The notes beneath the pieces are model-generated. The model saw nothing but the letters and a program-made list of their open reading frames with translations. It ran no database searches and had not been told where the DNA came from. Of a stretch of DNA of 64,000 nt, positions 8,402 to 17,266 are shown piece after piece. Location of the stretch: assembly GCA_965261315.1 (NCBI GenBank), contig CBDHDM010000028.1, positions 1 through 64,000 of the forward strand, written 5' to 3'. The DNA comes from Endozoicomonas sp965261315 (GTDB lineage Bacteria > Pseudomonadota > Gammaproteobacteria > Pseudomonadales > Endozoicomonadaceae). The stretch's first letter is position 1; each line of letters opens with the position of its first letter. Both the position numbers and the translations under genes were made by a program.

Positions 8402-8743
8402 ACCCAGGTTATGGGGTAATTAATTGATTGTATTAGCTAATCCATTTCTATTTTCTTTCTGTATGCCTGGCTCAAGTATTCAGTCAAAAAAATGTCCAGA
8501 AGATGATTAGTTGTTGAGTTGGTTAACTTTTAAAAAAGCTTTTTGATTTAGGTTTGGCTGTTTCCTTTATTATTTGTTTCATATTTTATTTTCAAGTTAA
8601 TTAGTTGTTCTTGTTCTGCTAGCCTGAAATTAAATACGTGTTATCTGGATATTAATCAATGTTCGGTGATTGATTTGTTGTTTTTTTATTGAGCAGCTTT
8701 TCACCTGATGGTTATTGAGAATAATTAGCAGCCTGAGTTTATT
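8402..8743. other. AT-rich intergenic region before the large coiled-coil gene
   Basis: 342 bases without a convincing open frame. The only symmetric element is AAAAAGCTTTTT near 8533-8544. The strong AT bias suits a promoter region for the downstream gene, but I cannot fix -35 and -10 boxes. Confidence 0.4.
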
Positions 8744-11700
8744 ATGGATAATATTAACGGTTCTGGACGGAGAGGTGGTGATTTTCAACCGCGGGAGATA
8801 CCCCATGGTAGTTCACCAAAAAGTCAGAAATCGCAGGGTGTAGCGGTTCATAATAACCTTCCTAATCAAACTCCACGTCATATAACGCGCGCCTTTCCTG
8901 ATAGTCAGAGGCTATTGAGTAGAGCTGTACACTCTACATACGGCCAGTCATACCTTAAAGGTTCGGTAAGAGGGAGAATGCTTCAGGATATAGAGTGGGC
9001 GTTGAAAAATAAACAACCAATAACTGTAAATGATGATGCTTCGTTGGGTAGTAGAAAATTAGGAAAAGGCTGTCAGCAGTTTAAAACAATATTGCAGGAG
9101 CTGAAAAATGAAAAGCTTAATAAAGTTGATGATTTATCATTTTTAGGGGAAGAGTTTACAGAGCTATTCAATGAAATAAATCAAGAAGTACCGGAAGCGC
9201 TTGCAGGCATTGTAGTTGACTTATCTAACAGTATCCAGAAGTGGCATCGTAATACTGATTTTCAAAATGTTAGGATCACAGGTGAACGAGTTCAGAAGCT
9301 TGATAAAGAGTGTAAAGAAATCCTCAAAATATTCTTGGTGGCACAGCCAGAAGATGACGGCGACTCAGGCATTGATTCTAGGTCAGGATCTGATACTGAA
9401 AGTGTTGGGGAACCTATTGATGAGCCTGAATGGGAAGCTGAAGAGCTTAGGGCTATAGAGAATGCAGTTGAGATTGTAATACCCGAACAATCAGTAACCA
9501 TGCAACGCCCAAAACATTCTCTGCCGAATTCGTTTAACACTAAACCTGATGATGACAGTGTTATAGAGCAAGAGCCTCGCAACAAGCTGCCACCGGACCA
9601 GTCCGATCATCTTCGAACTCTACAAGATGAAGAAGTCATCATAGAACAGGGTCAATATGAACCTGACCCAATGACGGTTAAACCTGTGGTTATACAGGCT
9701 TCGGATCAGTATAAACCGGGCTCGGTTTCGGTTGAGACAGGTGATCAAGATTTTATAGCCTCCCGAAAGCCTGCTGCTACGCAAACTTCAAAGCCTGCAG
9801 GTCTACAAAGTGCTTCCACAGAAATATTGAAGGGGGAGTTACTAGATCCTGAACTAGATGGGTTGAAAGAAAGCTTGAGTCAGGCGGAGCAGACGGCAGA
9901 GGATCTGCGCAAACGGGTGACATCGCAGACGCAGGAGCTGAAAGAAGCGGAGGCGGATGCCCTCAAGTTAAGAAGCGATGCCGAGCGGCTGAACAAGGAA
10001 ATGGCCAGCCTGACGGATGAAAACGGTCAGCTGAAACTCGCCAACCAGAGCCAGAAAGAGGCGCTGGACGAGGTCACCGTGGAGGCAAACCAGGCCGGGG
10101 ATCGGGCGGACCGTGCGGAGCAGACGGCAGAGGGTCTGCGCAAACGGGTGACATCGCAGACGCAGGAGCTGAAAGAAGCGGAGGCGGATGCCCTCAAGTT
10201 AAGAAGCGATGCCGAGCGGCTGAACAAGGAAATGGCCAGCCTGACGGATGAAAACGGTCAGCTGAAACTCGCCAACCAGAGCCAGAAAGAGGCGCTGGAC
10301 GAGGTCACCGTGGAGGCAAACCAGGCCGGGGATCGGGCGGACCGTGCGGAGCAGACGGCAGAGGGTCTGCGCAAACGGGTGACATCGCAGATGCAGGAGC
10401 TGAAAGAAGCGGAGGCGGATGCCCTCAAGTTAAGAAGCGATGCCGAGCGGCTGAACAAGGAAATGGCCAGCCTGACGGATGAAAACGGTCAGCTAAAACT
10501 CGCCAACCAGAGCCAGAAAGAGGCGCTGGACGAGGTCACCGTGGAGGCAAACCAGGCCGGGGATCGGGCGGACCGTGCGGAGCAGACGGCAGAGGGTCTG
10601 CGCAAACGGGTGACATCGCAGACGCAGGAGCTGAAAGAAGCGGAGGCGGATGCCCTCAAGTTAAGAAGCGATGCCGAGCGGCTGAACAAGGAAATGGCCA
10701 GCCTGACGGATGAAAACGGCCAGCTGAAACTCGCCAACCAGAGCCAGAAAGAGGGCCTGGATGCGGCACAAATTGAGCTCTCAAGTTGGAAAGAACAAGT
10801 CAGTTCTCTGAGTAAGGCTGATCACGAAAAACAACAGATTTTAGAGGAGACAGAAGAAAAATTCAGAAAGCAGTCAGAAGAAAATGCCAGCCTGAAGAGC
10901 CAGCTGGAGAGATCAGCTGAAGAGAAATTGGTTATTGAGTCTCAGCGGTCTGAAGCTTCAAGTAGGGCTGATACCTTAGAAAATGAAAACAGAGGATTGA
11001 AAGAAGAGCTTGAAAAACTAAGGGCCTTGGTCACGTCACAGGGTGACCAGCTGACTGCGTTCACCGAGACGAAAAATAAGCTTAAGCTTGCACAAGTTGA
11101 GTCTGATAGATTGAAAAGTGAGCTCGTAACGAAAGAGAAGCAGCATGCATCTGTTATAGATGATATGAAGGATAAGCTTGAAGTAGAGCGGGCATCATTT
11201 GATGAGCAGATAACAGAGCTGGAGAATAGAATATCAAGAGAAATAAATAAGCAAGTTAAGCTTGGGAATGATCTAAAAGCTGCTAAGTCGGAGCTTGGCA
11301 CACAAGCTGATGTTAGAACCAAAGCTGAAAGTCGCTTGAGACAAGTTGAAATAGCCATGTCAGGAAATCTCAATAGGTTGGAACGGGAGCTTGACAGGTC
11401 TAAAAAGAAGTCAGATCAGCTTGAATCTAAAATTCATGAAAAGGATAGAAAAATTTACAGTCTTTCTTTTGATTCTGAAAGTCAGAGTGTAAGAGCTAAG
11501 TCATTGGAAAAAGAAGTTAGAAGAGTTAGTTCTGAAAATGCAGGCTTGAAAAATCAATTAAAGTCGCAAAAAAATCAAGTAAGTAATGCAGAAGAGCTGA
11601 CTAACCAAAAACGCAGGCAGATTGAGCGTGAAAGATCTCAGCACCAGACAGAGCTCGCTCGAGTTAAAAAAGAAGGTCTGCAGATCAAAGATGATCTTGA

Positions 11701-12673
11701 TGTTACGTTAGATGAGCTGCAAAGGGTCAAGGGGGATAAGCGTCAGGATGGTTATAAGTTTGCAGCTAAGGAGCAGGAGTATGAAGCAAAAGTAGCAGAG
11801 CTTGACAAGAAAATTGGAGTCTTGAATAAGCAGTTAAAAGAAGCAAATACAGGGAATACCACTGCTCATAAGCAAGTTAGCGATATTAAGGCACAAATGG
11901 TTGAGCTTGAAAAAGAAAGAGGACAACATAAAAAAGACCTGGGTCAGGTTAAAAGTCAACGTGATCAGTTTCAAAATGATCTTGATCGAGTAAAGAAAGA
12001 GAAAAAACAGCAAGGTGTCGAATTTTCATTGAGGGATAAGGCTCTTAAAGAGCAGCTTGCAAAATCAGAGAATATTATTGAACAGCAGAAATTAAATGTT
12101 GGATCACTAGAAACGCAAATAAACAGATTGAACGCTAAAATATTGGAGCTGGAAAAGGAAAAACAAGGTTTTGGAAACCTTTCAAAAGACTCTAAGAGAA
12201 TAGATGATAATCTAAGTAAGCTTAGACAGGAGCGAGATCAAGCCAGGCTTGAAGCTAGAGAGCTAAAGCAGGTTATGGCAAGAATGTCTGCTGCCAGCAG
12301 TCAAGATGTATTTAAGTATTTGTTAAGAGAAATGAGGGCTGCAAATGTAGAGAAACACCAGTATCAAGCAAGAGAAGAACACAGGTGGACAAAATATAGT
12401 TATGGTGTTCGTGGTAATGAACAGTTTAATTATAATAAGCGATTAGAAGCACAGCTTCATGATATGCGAATGCAGTTGCAAAAGAATGTTGAGAGATTGG
12501 ATGAGGTGAATGGTGTTCTTGCTGAACACGGCTGGGAAAGCAAGGCCCAAAACGCCATAAGTGAGCGCATCCAAAAAACCAACGATAAGCTGAATGCTTG
12601 GGATGAGAGTGAACCCAGAAAAGTTTTAGGGGAACGTATCCAAAAAGAGCAAAATAAATGGGATAGAAAGTAA
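8744..12673 (+). CDS. Giant coiled-coil protein with 77-residue tandem repeats, candidate effector or structural protein
   Basis: 1309 residues starting MDNINGSGRRGGDFQP. Residues 1-160 look globular or helical, 205-370 are acidic and low complexity (GDSGIDSRSGSDTESVGE), and about 375-1250 are continuous coiled coil. Four copies of a 77-residue unit (AEQTAEGLRKRVTSQTQELK and onward) occupy about residues 381-670. No signal peptide, membrane segment or catalytic motif is visible. Proteins of this build occur as secreted effectors or cytoskeleton-like proteins in intracellular bacteria; that is inference. ATG 8744 follows a TTTATT stretch with no strong ribosome site. Confidence 0.72.
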   Translation: MDNINGSGRRGGDFQPREIPHGSSPKSQKSQGVAVHNNLPNQTPRHITRAFPDSQRLLSRAVHSTYGQSYLKGSVRGRMLQDIEWALKNKQPITVNDDASLGSRKLGKGCQQFKTILQELKNEKLNKVDDLSFLGEEFTELFNEINQEVPEALAGIVVDLSNSIQKWHRNTDFQNVRITGERVQKLDKECKEILKIFLVAQPEDDGDSGIDSRSGSDTESVGEPIDEPEWEAEELRAIENAVEIVIPEQSVTMQRPKHSLPNSFNTKPDDDSVIEQEPRNKLPPDQSDHLRTLQDEEVIIEQGQYEPDPMTVKPVVIQASDQYKPGSVSVETGDQDFIASRKPAATQTSKPAGLQSASTEILKGELLDPELDGLKESLSQAEQTAEDLRKRVTSQTQELKEAEADALKLRSDAERLNKEMASLTDENGQLKLANQSQKEALDEVTVEANQAGDRADRAEQTAEGLRKRVTSQTQELKEAEADALKLRSDAERLNKEMASLTDENGQLKLANQSQKEALDEVTVEANQAGDRADRAEQTAEGLRKRVTSQMQELKEAEADALKLRSDAERLNKEMASLTDENGQLKLANQSQKEALDEVTVEANQAGDRADRAEQTAEGLRKRVTSQTQELKEAEADALKLRSDAERLNKEMASLTDENGQLKLANQSQKEGLDAAQIELSSWKEQVSSLSKADHEKQQILEETEEKFRKQSEENASLKSQLERSAEEKLVIESQRSEASSRADTLENENRGLKEELEKLRALVTSQGDQLTAFTETKNKLKLAQVESDRLKSELVTKEKQHASVIDDMKDKLEVERASFDEQITELENRISREINKQVKLGNDLKAAKSELGTQADVRTKAESRLRQVEIAMSGNLNRLERELDRSKKKSDQLESKIHEKDRKIYSLSFDSESQSVRAKSLEKEVRRVSSENAGLKNQLKSQKNQVSNAEELTNQKRRQIERERSQHQTELARVKKEGLQIKDDLDVTLDELQRVKGDKRQDGYKFAAKEQEYEAKVAELDKKIGVLNKQLKEANTGNTTAHKQVSDIKAQMVELEKERGQHKKDLGQVKSQRDQFQNDLDRVKKEKKQQGVEFSLRDKALKEQLAKSENIIEQQKLNVGSLETQINRLNAKILELEKEKQGFGNLSKDSKRIDDNLSKLRQERDQARLEARELKQVMARMSAASSQDVFKYLLREMRAANVEKHQYQAREEHRWTKYSYGVRGNEQFNYNKRLEAQLHDMRMQLQKNVERLDEVNGVLAEHGWESKAQNAISERIQKTNDKLNAWDESEPRKVLGERIQKEQNKWDRK
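9884..10755. repeat. 231-bp tandem repeat, four copies (last partial)
   Basis: Units begin at 9884, 10115, 10346 and 10577 with GCGGAGCAGACGGCAGAG. They differ at only a few positions, such as GAT/GGT in the first turn, ACG/ATG in the third copy and a GGT/GGC change late in the fourth. The repeat is GC-richer than the rest of the gene, which is AT-rich on both sides. This indicates recent amplification, perhaps of imported sequence. The unit is in frame (77 codons, 11 heptads). Confidence 0.93.
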
Positions 12674-12737
12674 TGATCTAATAATTTAGATATTCTTAGG
12701 TTTAAGTAATAAAACAGTTTTAGTATGGACGTAGCAT

Positions 12738-13106
12738 ATGTCATTAATACCCAACGGCAAGGAACGCCGCTCGATTCAGCGTCATCAGTTGCAGGATTAT
12801 CTTAAGATTTATAACCGCAACACTATGAGGGTTATGGGTAGTATTGGAAACATCAGCTGTAATGGTTTAATGCTGATCAGTTCTGTCCCTGTATTAATTG
12901 GTGCTGTATACAATATGCGAATTATTCTTCCCGATGATGATATGGGGGAGCGGTATCTCGATTTTGATGCGCGGTGTCACTGGTGCAAGCCTGATGTAGG
13001 CCCGGAATATTTTGATTCAGGTTACAGTATTGTTAATGCTGGCGATGACATTCTTGATCTGGTTGAAACGCTGAAAAATTATTTTACCTTTGGAGAGGTC
13101 TGCTGA
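12738..13106 (+). CDS. PilZ-domain protein (putative c-di-GMP receptor)
   Basis: 122 residues with the PilZ layout: KERRSIQRHQL near the N-terminus supplies the RxxxR-type motif and IGNISCNGLMLI matches the D/NxSxxG motif (NISCNG). Such proteins bind cyclic di-GMP and adjust motility, adhesion or polysaccharide output. The ATG at 12738 gives MSLIPNGKERR. It stands alone between the coiled-coil gene and the YigZ-family gene, both in the same direction. Confidence 0.85.
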   Translation: MSLIPNGKERRSIQRHQLQDYLKIYNRNTMRVMGSIGNISCNGLMLISSVPVLIGAVYNMRIILPDDDMGERYLDFDARCHWCKPDVGPEYFDSGYSIVNAGDDILDLVETLKNYFTFGEVC

Positions 13107-13161
13107 CTGGCTTTTTCAGGTAGAATTTGATTTTATCGATTGAGTGATGTTCCTGATCATC

Positions 13162-13776
13162 ATGTCTGCTGATTACGTTGTCCCTGCGCAAGTTATAACG
13201 GTTGAAACCGAAATCAAGAAAAGTCGTTTTATTGCCTGTATTTCTCCTGCTCACTCCCGTCAGGAAGCCCTTGCCTTTGTAGAAGCAAAACGCGCCGAGT
13301 ATCCGGATGCTACTCACCACTGTTCAGCGTTTGTCGCAGGAGCGCCTGATGGTGGGGCTGTGGTTGGTTTTGATGACGATGGTGAGCCTTCCGGTACCGC
13401 TGGCCGCCCGATGCTGAACGTTCTTCAACACAAGCGTATTGGTGATGTTGTAGCTGTTGTGGTGCGCTATTTTGGCGGTGTAAAACTTGGGGCTGGCGGT
13501 CTGGTTAGAGCATACAGTGCCTCAGTTCAACAGGCCTTCGAGGTGTTGCCTCTTGAGCAACGGGTAGCATTGAGAATGGGGGTAATTGTTTGTGATTACG
13601 CTTATGAACAAATGGTTCGCCATTATCTTGAACAACATCACGCGAGTCTTGAGCGGTGTGACTACGGTCAGTCGGTCAGTATGACCATCTCCACGGCAGA
13701 AATCGGAAGTGATGATCTTGCCAGTTATTTGTATGATGTCAGTCGTGGGCAAATTCTCATTCAGTGGCGGGATTAA
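13162..13776 (+). CDS. YigZ/IMPACT family protein
   Basis: About 204 residues of the UPF0029/IMPACT family. Diagnostic segments are KKSRFIACISPA, DATHHCSAFV, DDDGEPSGTAGRPML and VVVRYFGGVKLGAGGLVRAYS. The bacterial members have an N-terminal Impact domain and a C-terminal ferredoxin-like domain; their exact role is unsettled, with links to translation control suggested. I choose ATG 13162 (MSADYVVPAQ) because it matches the family N-terminus; a GTG at 13144 would add six residues. Confidence 0.88.
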   Translation: MSADYVVPAQVITVETEIKKSRFIACISPAHSRQEALAFVEAKRAEYPDATHHCSAFVAGAPDGGAVVGFDDDGEPSGTAGRPMLNVLQHKRIGDVVAVVVRYFGGVKLGAGGLVRAYSASVQQAFEVLPLEQRVALRMGVIVCDYAYEQMVRHYLEQHHASLERCDYGQSVSMTISTAEIGSDDLASYLYDVSRGQILIQWRD

Positions 13777-13851
13777 CGTGGCTGAATGGATCATAGAAAA
13801 AACTGCTCCAAAAAATAAGCTGACTTAGGGTGAAGGGGGGCATAGGCCCCA

Positions 13852-14082
13852 TTAATCGTGGATTTCGAAATCAATGGCGTCTTCATAAACCCAGTATTTC
13901 TGATCATGCAGGGCCTTGTTATCCGTGATGGCCATAAACAGCCCGGCGCCCACCGGGGGCATTGTGTTTTCTCCCATGTATCTCCACTCAACTCTTTTTC
14001 CCGCGATTGCCTGTAGACATTGCGGATAGTTTCCTTTGAAAACCGGGGTGAATATCCCGTGGCATCTATCTCCATTTTTCAT
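13852..14082 (-). CDS. Small conserved-looking protein of unknown function (76 aa)
   Basis: MKNGDRCHGIFTPVFK opens a 76-residue product that ends KYWVYEDAIDFEIHD. A strong ribosome site (GGAGGG) lies 7 bases before the ATG, supporting real translation. Composition is balanced, with two cysteines (C7, C22) and several aromatic residues. I do not recognise a family. It lies between yigZ and a large perfect hairpin and is the last host gene before the island boundary. Confidence 0.6.
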   Translation of the reverse strand: MKNGDRCHGIFTPVFKGNYPQCLQAIAGKRVEWRYMGENTMPPVGAGLFMAITDNKALHDQKYWVYEDAIDFEIHD

Positions 14083-14100
14083 TGTTTTCCCTCCTGTCCT

Positions 14101-14148
14101 TAGGGGGTGTTACCAACTGGTTGGATGGCCAGTTGGTAACACCCCCTA
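14101..14148. repeat. Perfect 20-bp inverted repeat, 8-base loop
   Basis: TAGGGGGTGTTACCAACTGG at 14101-14120 is exactly complementary to 14129-14148. There is no T-run, so a simple terminator is unlikely. It sits directly upstream of the ribosome site of the 76-residue gene on the minus strand. It could be an operator, an RNA leader hairpin or a small mobile palindrome. Confidence 0.75.
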
Positions 14149-14323
14149 GGTTTGATATCGGCCACGCTTAGGCTCAGTGATAGTTTTTTATTGATTGAGT
14201 AAAAATTGGTCGTGTACATATGGGAGGCTGGTTTCTTTTCCCAGTGGCAGCGATACTGTTATGTCTACTCAGGACTGAGTAGCAGATTGTGCAGGTGGGC
14301 TAACACCATTGAAGGCTATTAAA
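14149..14323 (+). promoter_or_regulatory. Orphaned upstream region of sbcB
   Basis: This stretch ends with GAAGG eight bases before an ATG that opens with the first codons of sbcB at 14324. It therefore looks like the native sbcB promoter and ribosome site, now cut off from the gene body by the island. A CGTGTACATA motif lies at 14211-14220. No other gene is visible. Confidence 0.5.
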
Positions 14324-14352
14324 ATGAAATCTTTTTATTTTCACGACTATGA
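14324..14352 (+). other. Left attachment site (attL), duplicated start of sbcB
   Basis: 29 bases starting ATGAAATCTTTTTATTTTCA equal the start of sbcB at 43975-44003 with one mismatch (GAC versus GAT, synonymous for Asp). After 14352 the sequence diverges and carries no sbcB body. A direct repeat of a gene start, with an integrase beside the other copy, is the expected scar of site-specific integration. Confidence 0.75.
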
Positions 14353-14545
14353 AATGGTTAGTTTAACTGGTCGTTTATAATGAACTTTATGTTTTTTGGT
14401 GTTTGATTATGTACTCTTTTGTGTACACATCAATATTTTCTGTAATCACAATAAGATTTGGGATTTGTTGAAACTCTCTTTTGTTCTGGGTGGAGACATC
14501 TTGTGTCGATCTTTATATTGTAGGCTGTGTTATCAAGAGCTTAAT

Positions 14546-14965
14546 TTAATCATTTAAGCGCTGACTTAACGCCTTCAGCTGTTCTGAAGTTTTTGGCATA
14601 ATGCCAACACGCAAGCCAAATGGCTTGAATAGTTGATTAATAGTTAGCGTCGCAGTTCCTCCCTGTCCTTTTTCAAAGTCAGAGATTGTTTTACGACTGA
14701 TGCCCACCAATTTACCAAACTGATCCTGAGAGTAGCCTAGAAGGTTTTTCCTCAAACGCTGGAGTAGTTGCCCTTCGGAAATGTCACCACGAAGCAGATC
14801 CAGCATCGCTTGCATTTTAATTTCTTCTCTCTGTTTTGCTGTTAATTCATTGACTCGTTTGTTCTTTCTTGTTGACTCTGTGGGTCCTTTTTGGGAAGCC
14901 TGCGCTTCCCCGGTGTTTTGTATAAACTTCCGAGCTTCTTGTAACCGTTGATCCACATTGCCCAT
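14546..14965 (-). CDS. hipB: HipB-like antitoxin, XRE-family regulator
   Basis: 139 residues. The C-terminal half is a helix-turn-helix (YSQDQFGKLVGISRKTISDFEKG) of the XRE/HipB type, followed by TINQLFKPFGLRVG. The N-terminal 55 residues are polar. It starts at ATG 14965 with GGAG upstream. It lies 53 bases downstream of hipA, the reverse of the usual hipB-hipA order. It should neutralise HipA and bind the palindromes upstream of hipA at 16166-16266. Confidence 0.82.
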   Translation of the reverse strand: MGNVDQRLQEARKFIQNTGEAQASQKGPTESTRKNKRVNELTAKQREEIKMQAMLDLLRGDISEGQLLQRLRKNLLGYSQDQFGKLVGISRKTISDFEKGQGGTATLTINQLFKPFGLRVGIMPKTSEQLKALSQRLND

Positions 14966-15018
14966 AGAAATCTCCAGAAAATAACCAGAATCCTTGACTC
15001 AAACTTGATTCAAAAGAG

Positions 15019-16149
15019 TTAAAGCAGTCCCCATGCTTCCAGCTTTCGATCGAGATAATCAAAGCCCAGAGCTGGAAAGTTCAGAATCTGCTCCGGAGCA
15101 CCCGCACTTGCGAGCTGCTCTTTCAGGTTGGTTAATCCTGGCACGAGCTGCCTCAGTTCTTCAATAATGGCTGCCGCATCAATGGGGACAATGCTCTGAA
15201 GGTGAGCCTCGGTAGCAGCAGCGATGTTATACCAGTCAAATTTGCCACCCGATTCAAGATCACCCCACCGGGTTAAACGAATAATACCTTCCGGATCCGC
15301 TTTCATAGGGCTGAAATCATAAATGGGTGACAGTTCAATGTGTCGGTCCCACTTAAGGAAAGCCGTATTCCTTCCATGATTATCACTATTTCCAAACACC
15401 ACATTCAGGAAGTCACGTTTAATCCACTCGTTGACAAAGGCTTGAGCATCAAAGTGGCCATATTCATCTACACGATCAGGAGCGGAGAACAGTCGGATTA
15501 CAGATTCCATAACGTTCAAATGCCTTAACTGCGTTCCTGGTGGTTGTTCTAACAGAGAGTATATGGATTCCATCCCTCGATGGACTGTCTTACCGTCTAC
15601 TTCGGCTACATCAAATCTGGGCAGCCATAGAGAAGGCATTTCATTGGTTTCATATAGCCTCATGTTATTGGTGTCTATGGTGTTGACCCCCAGCTCATCC
15701 AGTACTTTGTAATATGCAGCCTCATCCATTATCTCAAAATATTGAACGGGAATTTTCTCCCCTGAATCCAGGTATGGAATAGCTTCTTTTATCCGCAGAT
15801 TCCCAATGGGGGCAATGGTTCCTCTGCTGAATAATGCATACTCCTGAATACCTTGTGGTTCACGTTCAATTCCCAGGTTCTTAAGCCAGTAACGTCGGGC
15901 AGCACCAGCCGGAATAATATCATCGATGAAGTTAAACCAGTGGTCTTTAGTGTAGGTGCCACTGAAAAGTACCGGGTACCTGACTGAGCAGGCTCGGGAG
16001 TCGGAATTTTCAAAATGGCTGATGCCGTAGTCTGAGCAGTGTTCCAGCTCAATCGGACCGGACGCACCACGATCTGGTGATGGAAAAGTCAGCAAACAGG
16101 CGTCTTGCCAATACCCACGGCACCATATTTGGAGCGTTAATGTTTCCAT
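15019..16149 (-). CDS. hipA: HipA-like serine/threonine kinase toxin
   Basis: 376 residues. The kinase-core signatures are SLWLPRFDVAE, VVFGNSDNHGRNTAFL (catalytic Asp and metal-binding Asn) and LSPIYDFSPMKADPEGI. HipA toxins phosphorylate a tRNA synthetase and arrest growth; the target of this variant is unknown. It is shorter than E. coli HipA (440 residues) and has a compact N-terminal subdomain. The ATG at 16149 follows CAGGGCGC. It is first in a two-gene operon with hipB downstream, and three operator palindromes cover its promoter. Confidence 0.85.
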   Translation of the reverse strand: METLTLQIWCRGYWQDACLLTFPSPDRGASGPIELEHCSDYGISHFENSDSRACSVRYPVLFSGTYTKDHWFNFIDDIIPAGAARRYWLKNLGIEREPQGIQEYALFSRGTIAPIGNLRIKEAIPYLDSGEKIPVQYFEIMDEAAYYKVLDELGVNTIDTNNMRLYETNEMPSLWLPRFDVAEVDGKTVHRGMESIYSLLEQPPGTQLRHLNVMESVIRLFSAPDRVDEYGHFDAQAFVNEWIKRDFLNVVFGNSDNHGRNTAFLKWDRHIELSPIYDFSPMKADPEGIIRLTRWGDLESGGKFDWYNIAAATEAHLQSIVPIDAAAIIEELRQLVPGLTNLKEQLASAGAPEQILNFPALGFDYLDRKLEAWGLL

Positions 16150-16165
16150 TTATGCGCCCTGATAA

Positions 16166-16266
16166 TGAGTATTATATTACTCAATAATAGCATAATATGA
16201 GAAAATTTGAGTAAAATGTTACTCGTATTTAGTGTTTTTAAAGATTTATGAGTATGATGTTACTCA
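16166..16266. promoter_or_regulatory. Array of three palindromic operators upstream of hipA
   Basis: Three palindromes of the form TGAGTAnnATnTTACTC(A) stand at 16166-16183, 16208-16225 and 16249-16266. Their centres are about 42 and 41 bp apart, close to four helical turns, so bound dimers would align on one DNA face. This arrangement fits cooperative autoregulation by the HipB protein encoded by the same operon. Binding itself is inferred. Confidence 0.72.
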
Positions 16267-16471
16267 TGAATGTAGGGCGGATAGGTGCTAACTGTTACAG
16301 GTAATCTGGCAACAAAAGCTGACCAGAAGACAGTTTAATATCACTCTGATCAGCTGATCGCATCTGGACTCAGAGCAGGGGGTGGATACGAAGAACGCTC
16401 AGGCTTCCGACATGATTTGCATTGGGAGGTATCAGGGCCCCTGCCTGATCTTGCTACACTGAGGATCTGCT

Positions 16472-17266
16472 GTGGTATTCCGTTGGCCAGCAATTTATGG
16501 TTATCCAACCCTTTTCAAACGTGTATCGAATGTTATGTCTGAACTTAAACGAGCTATTGGCAACGACACCGTCGATAGTCTGAAAAACAAGTACCTGACC
16601 TATTTTGGCGTTAAATCGAAAAAAAACATCAAAGCCGAACTGGTTAATTCAATGGCAGAAGGTCTGACAGACAAGACGTTCCTGAAAACGTATCTGGGGA
16701 AACTATCAGAACTTGAGATAGCCTTGTTGCGGGAGTCGCTCTTCAATTATGGCGGATTTATTGATCGGGATCGCTTCAAAATGAAGTACGGCCGGTTTCC
16801 GGATAAGCCACAAAATAGCAAATGGTACTACCGACAGGAACCGTCAGAGGCTGTCATGGTCTTTTTCTATACCGTAGGTTCTGACTGGTACAACATTCGA
16901 AAAATTCCGGGCACGGTGATAACCACGCTTAAACAACTTATTGCAAAGCCTGAACCGGACAGGTTGAAAACCACAGACTTGCCGGAGCCTCTAACTGAAC
17001 ATCATGTTCTGTTTGAACGGGAACGGCTGGCACTCAGTGAACTCCACTCAATACTGGTGCTATTACAGGATAAGCAAATCAAGGTCAGTGAGAAAACCGG
17101 TTTTGCTTCAGGGGCGACCCTGAAAAAAGTCTCTGACTCCGTGCATGAATACTACAGTGGTAACGAAATTGATGACGTGAAAGGTAGCGAGTCAATGTTG
17201 GCGTACGGCTGGCTGAGACTACTAGGTAGTTCTCGTCCAAAAACGCATCGGGTAATCATAATTTGA
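16472..17266 (+). pseudogene. 5' part of an unrecognised gene of about 600 codons, interrupted by ISNCY
   Basis: The frame begins at GTG 16472 (GAGGA just upstream) or at ATG 16535 (MSELKRAIGNDTVDSLKNKY). It runs to LRLLG at 17228, where the IS starts; the last 12 codons are IS sequence. Taking out the IS and one TAGGTA copy restores a continuous frame into 18935: LRLLG then NSKFSKQSGTT. The N-terminal part is helical and charged. I do not recognise the family. Its position beside hipAB suggests a defence or TA-linked island gene, but nothing proves it. Confidence 0.6.

Noticed and set aside
10027..10737. Repeated serine/alanine-rich minus-strand frames
   Set aside because: They are antisense shadows of the 231-bp repeats of the coiled-coil gene.
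9884..10755. 231-bp repeats as a CRISPR-like array
   Set aside because: The units are contiguous, in frame and have no unique spacers; they encode coiled-coil heptads.
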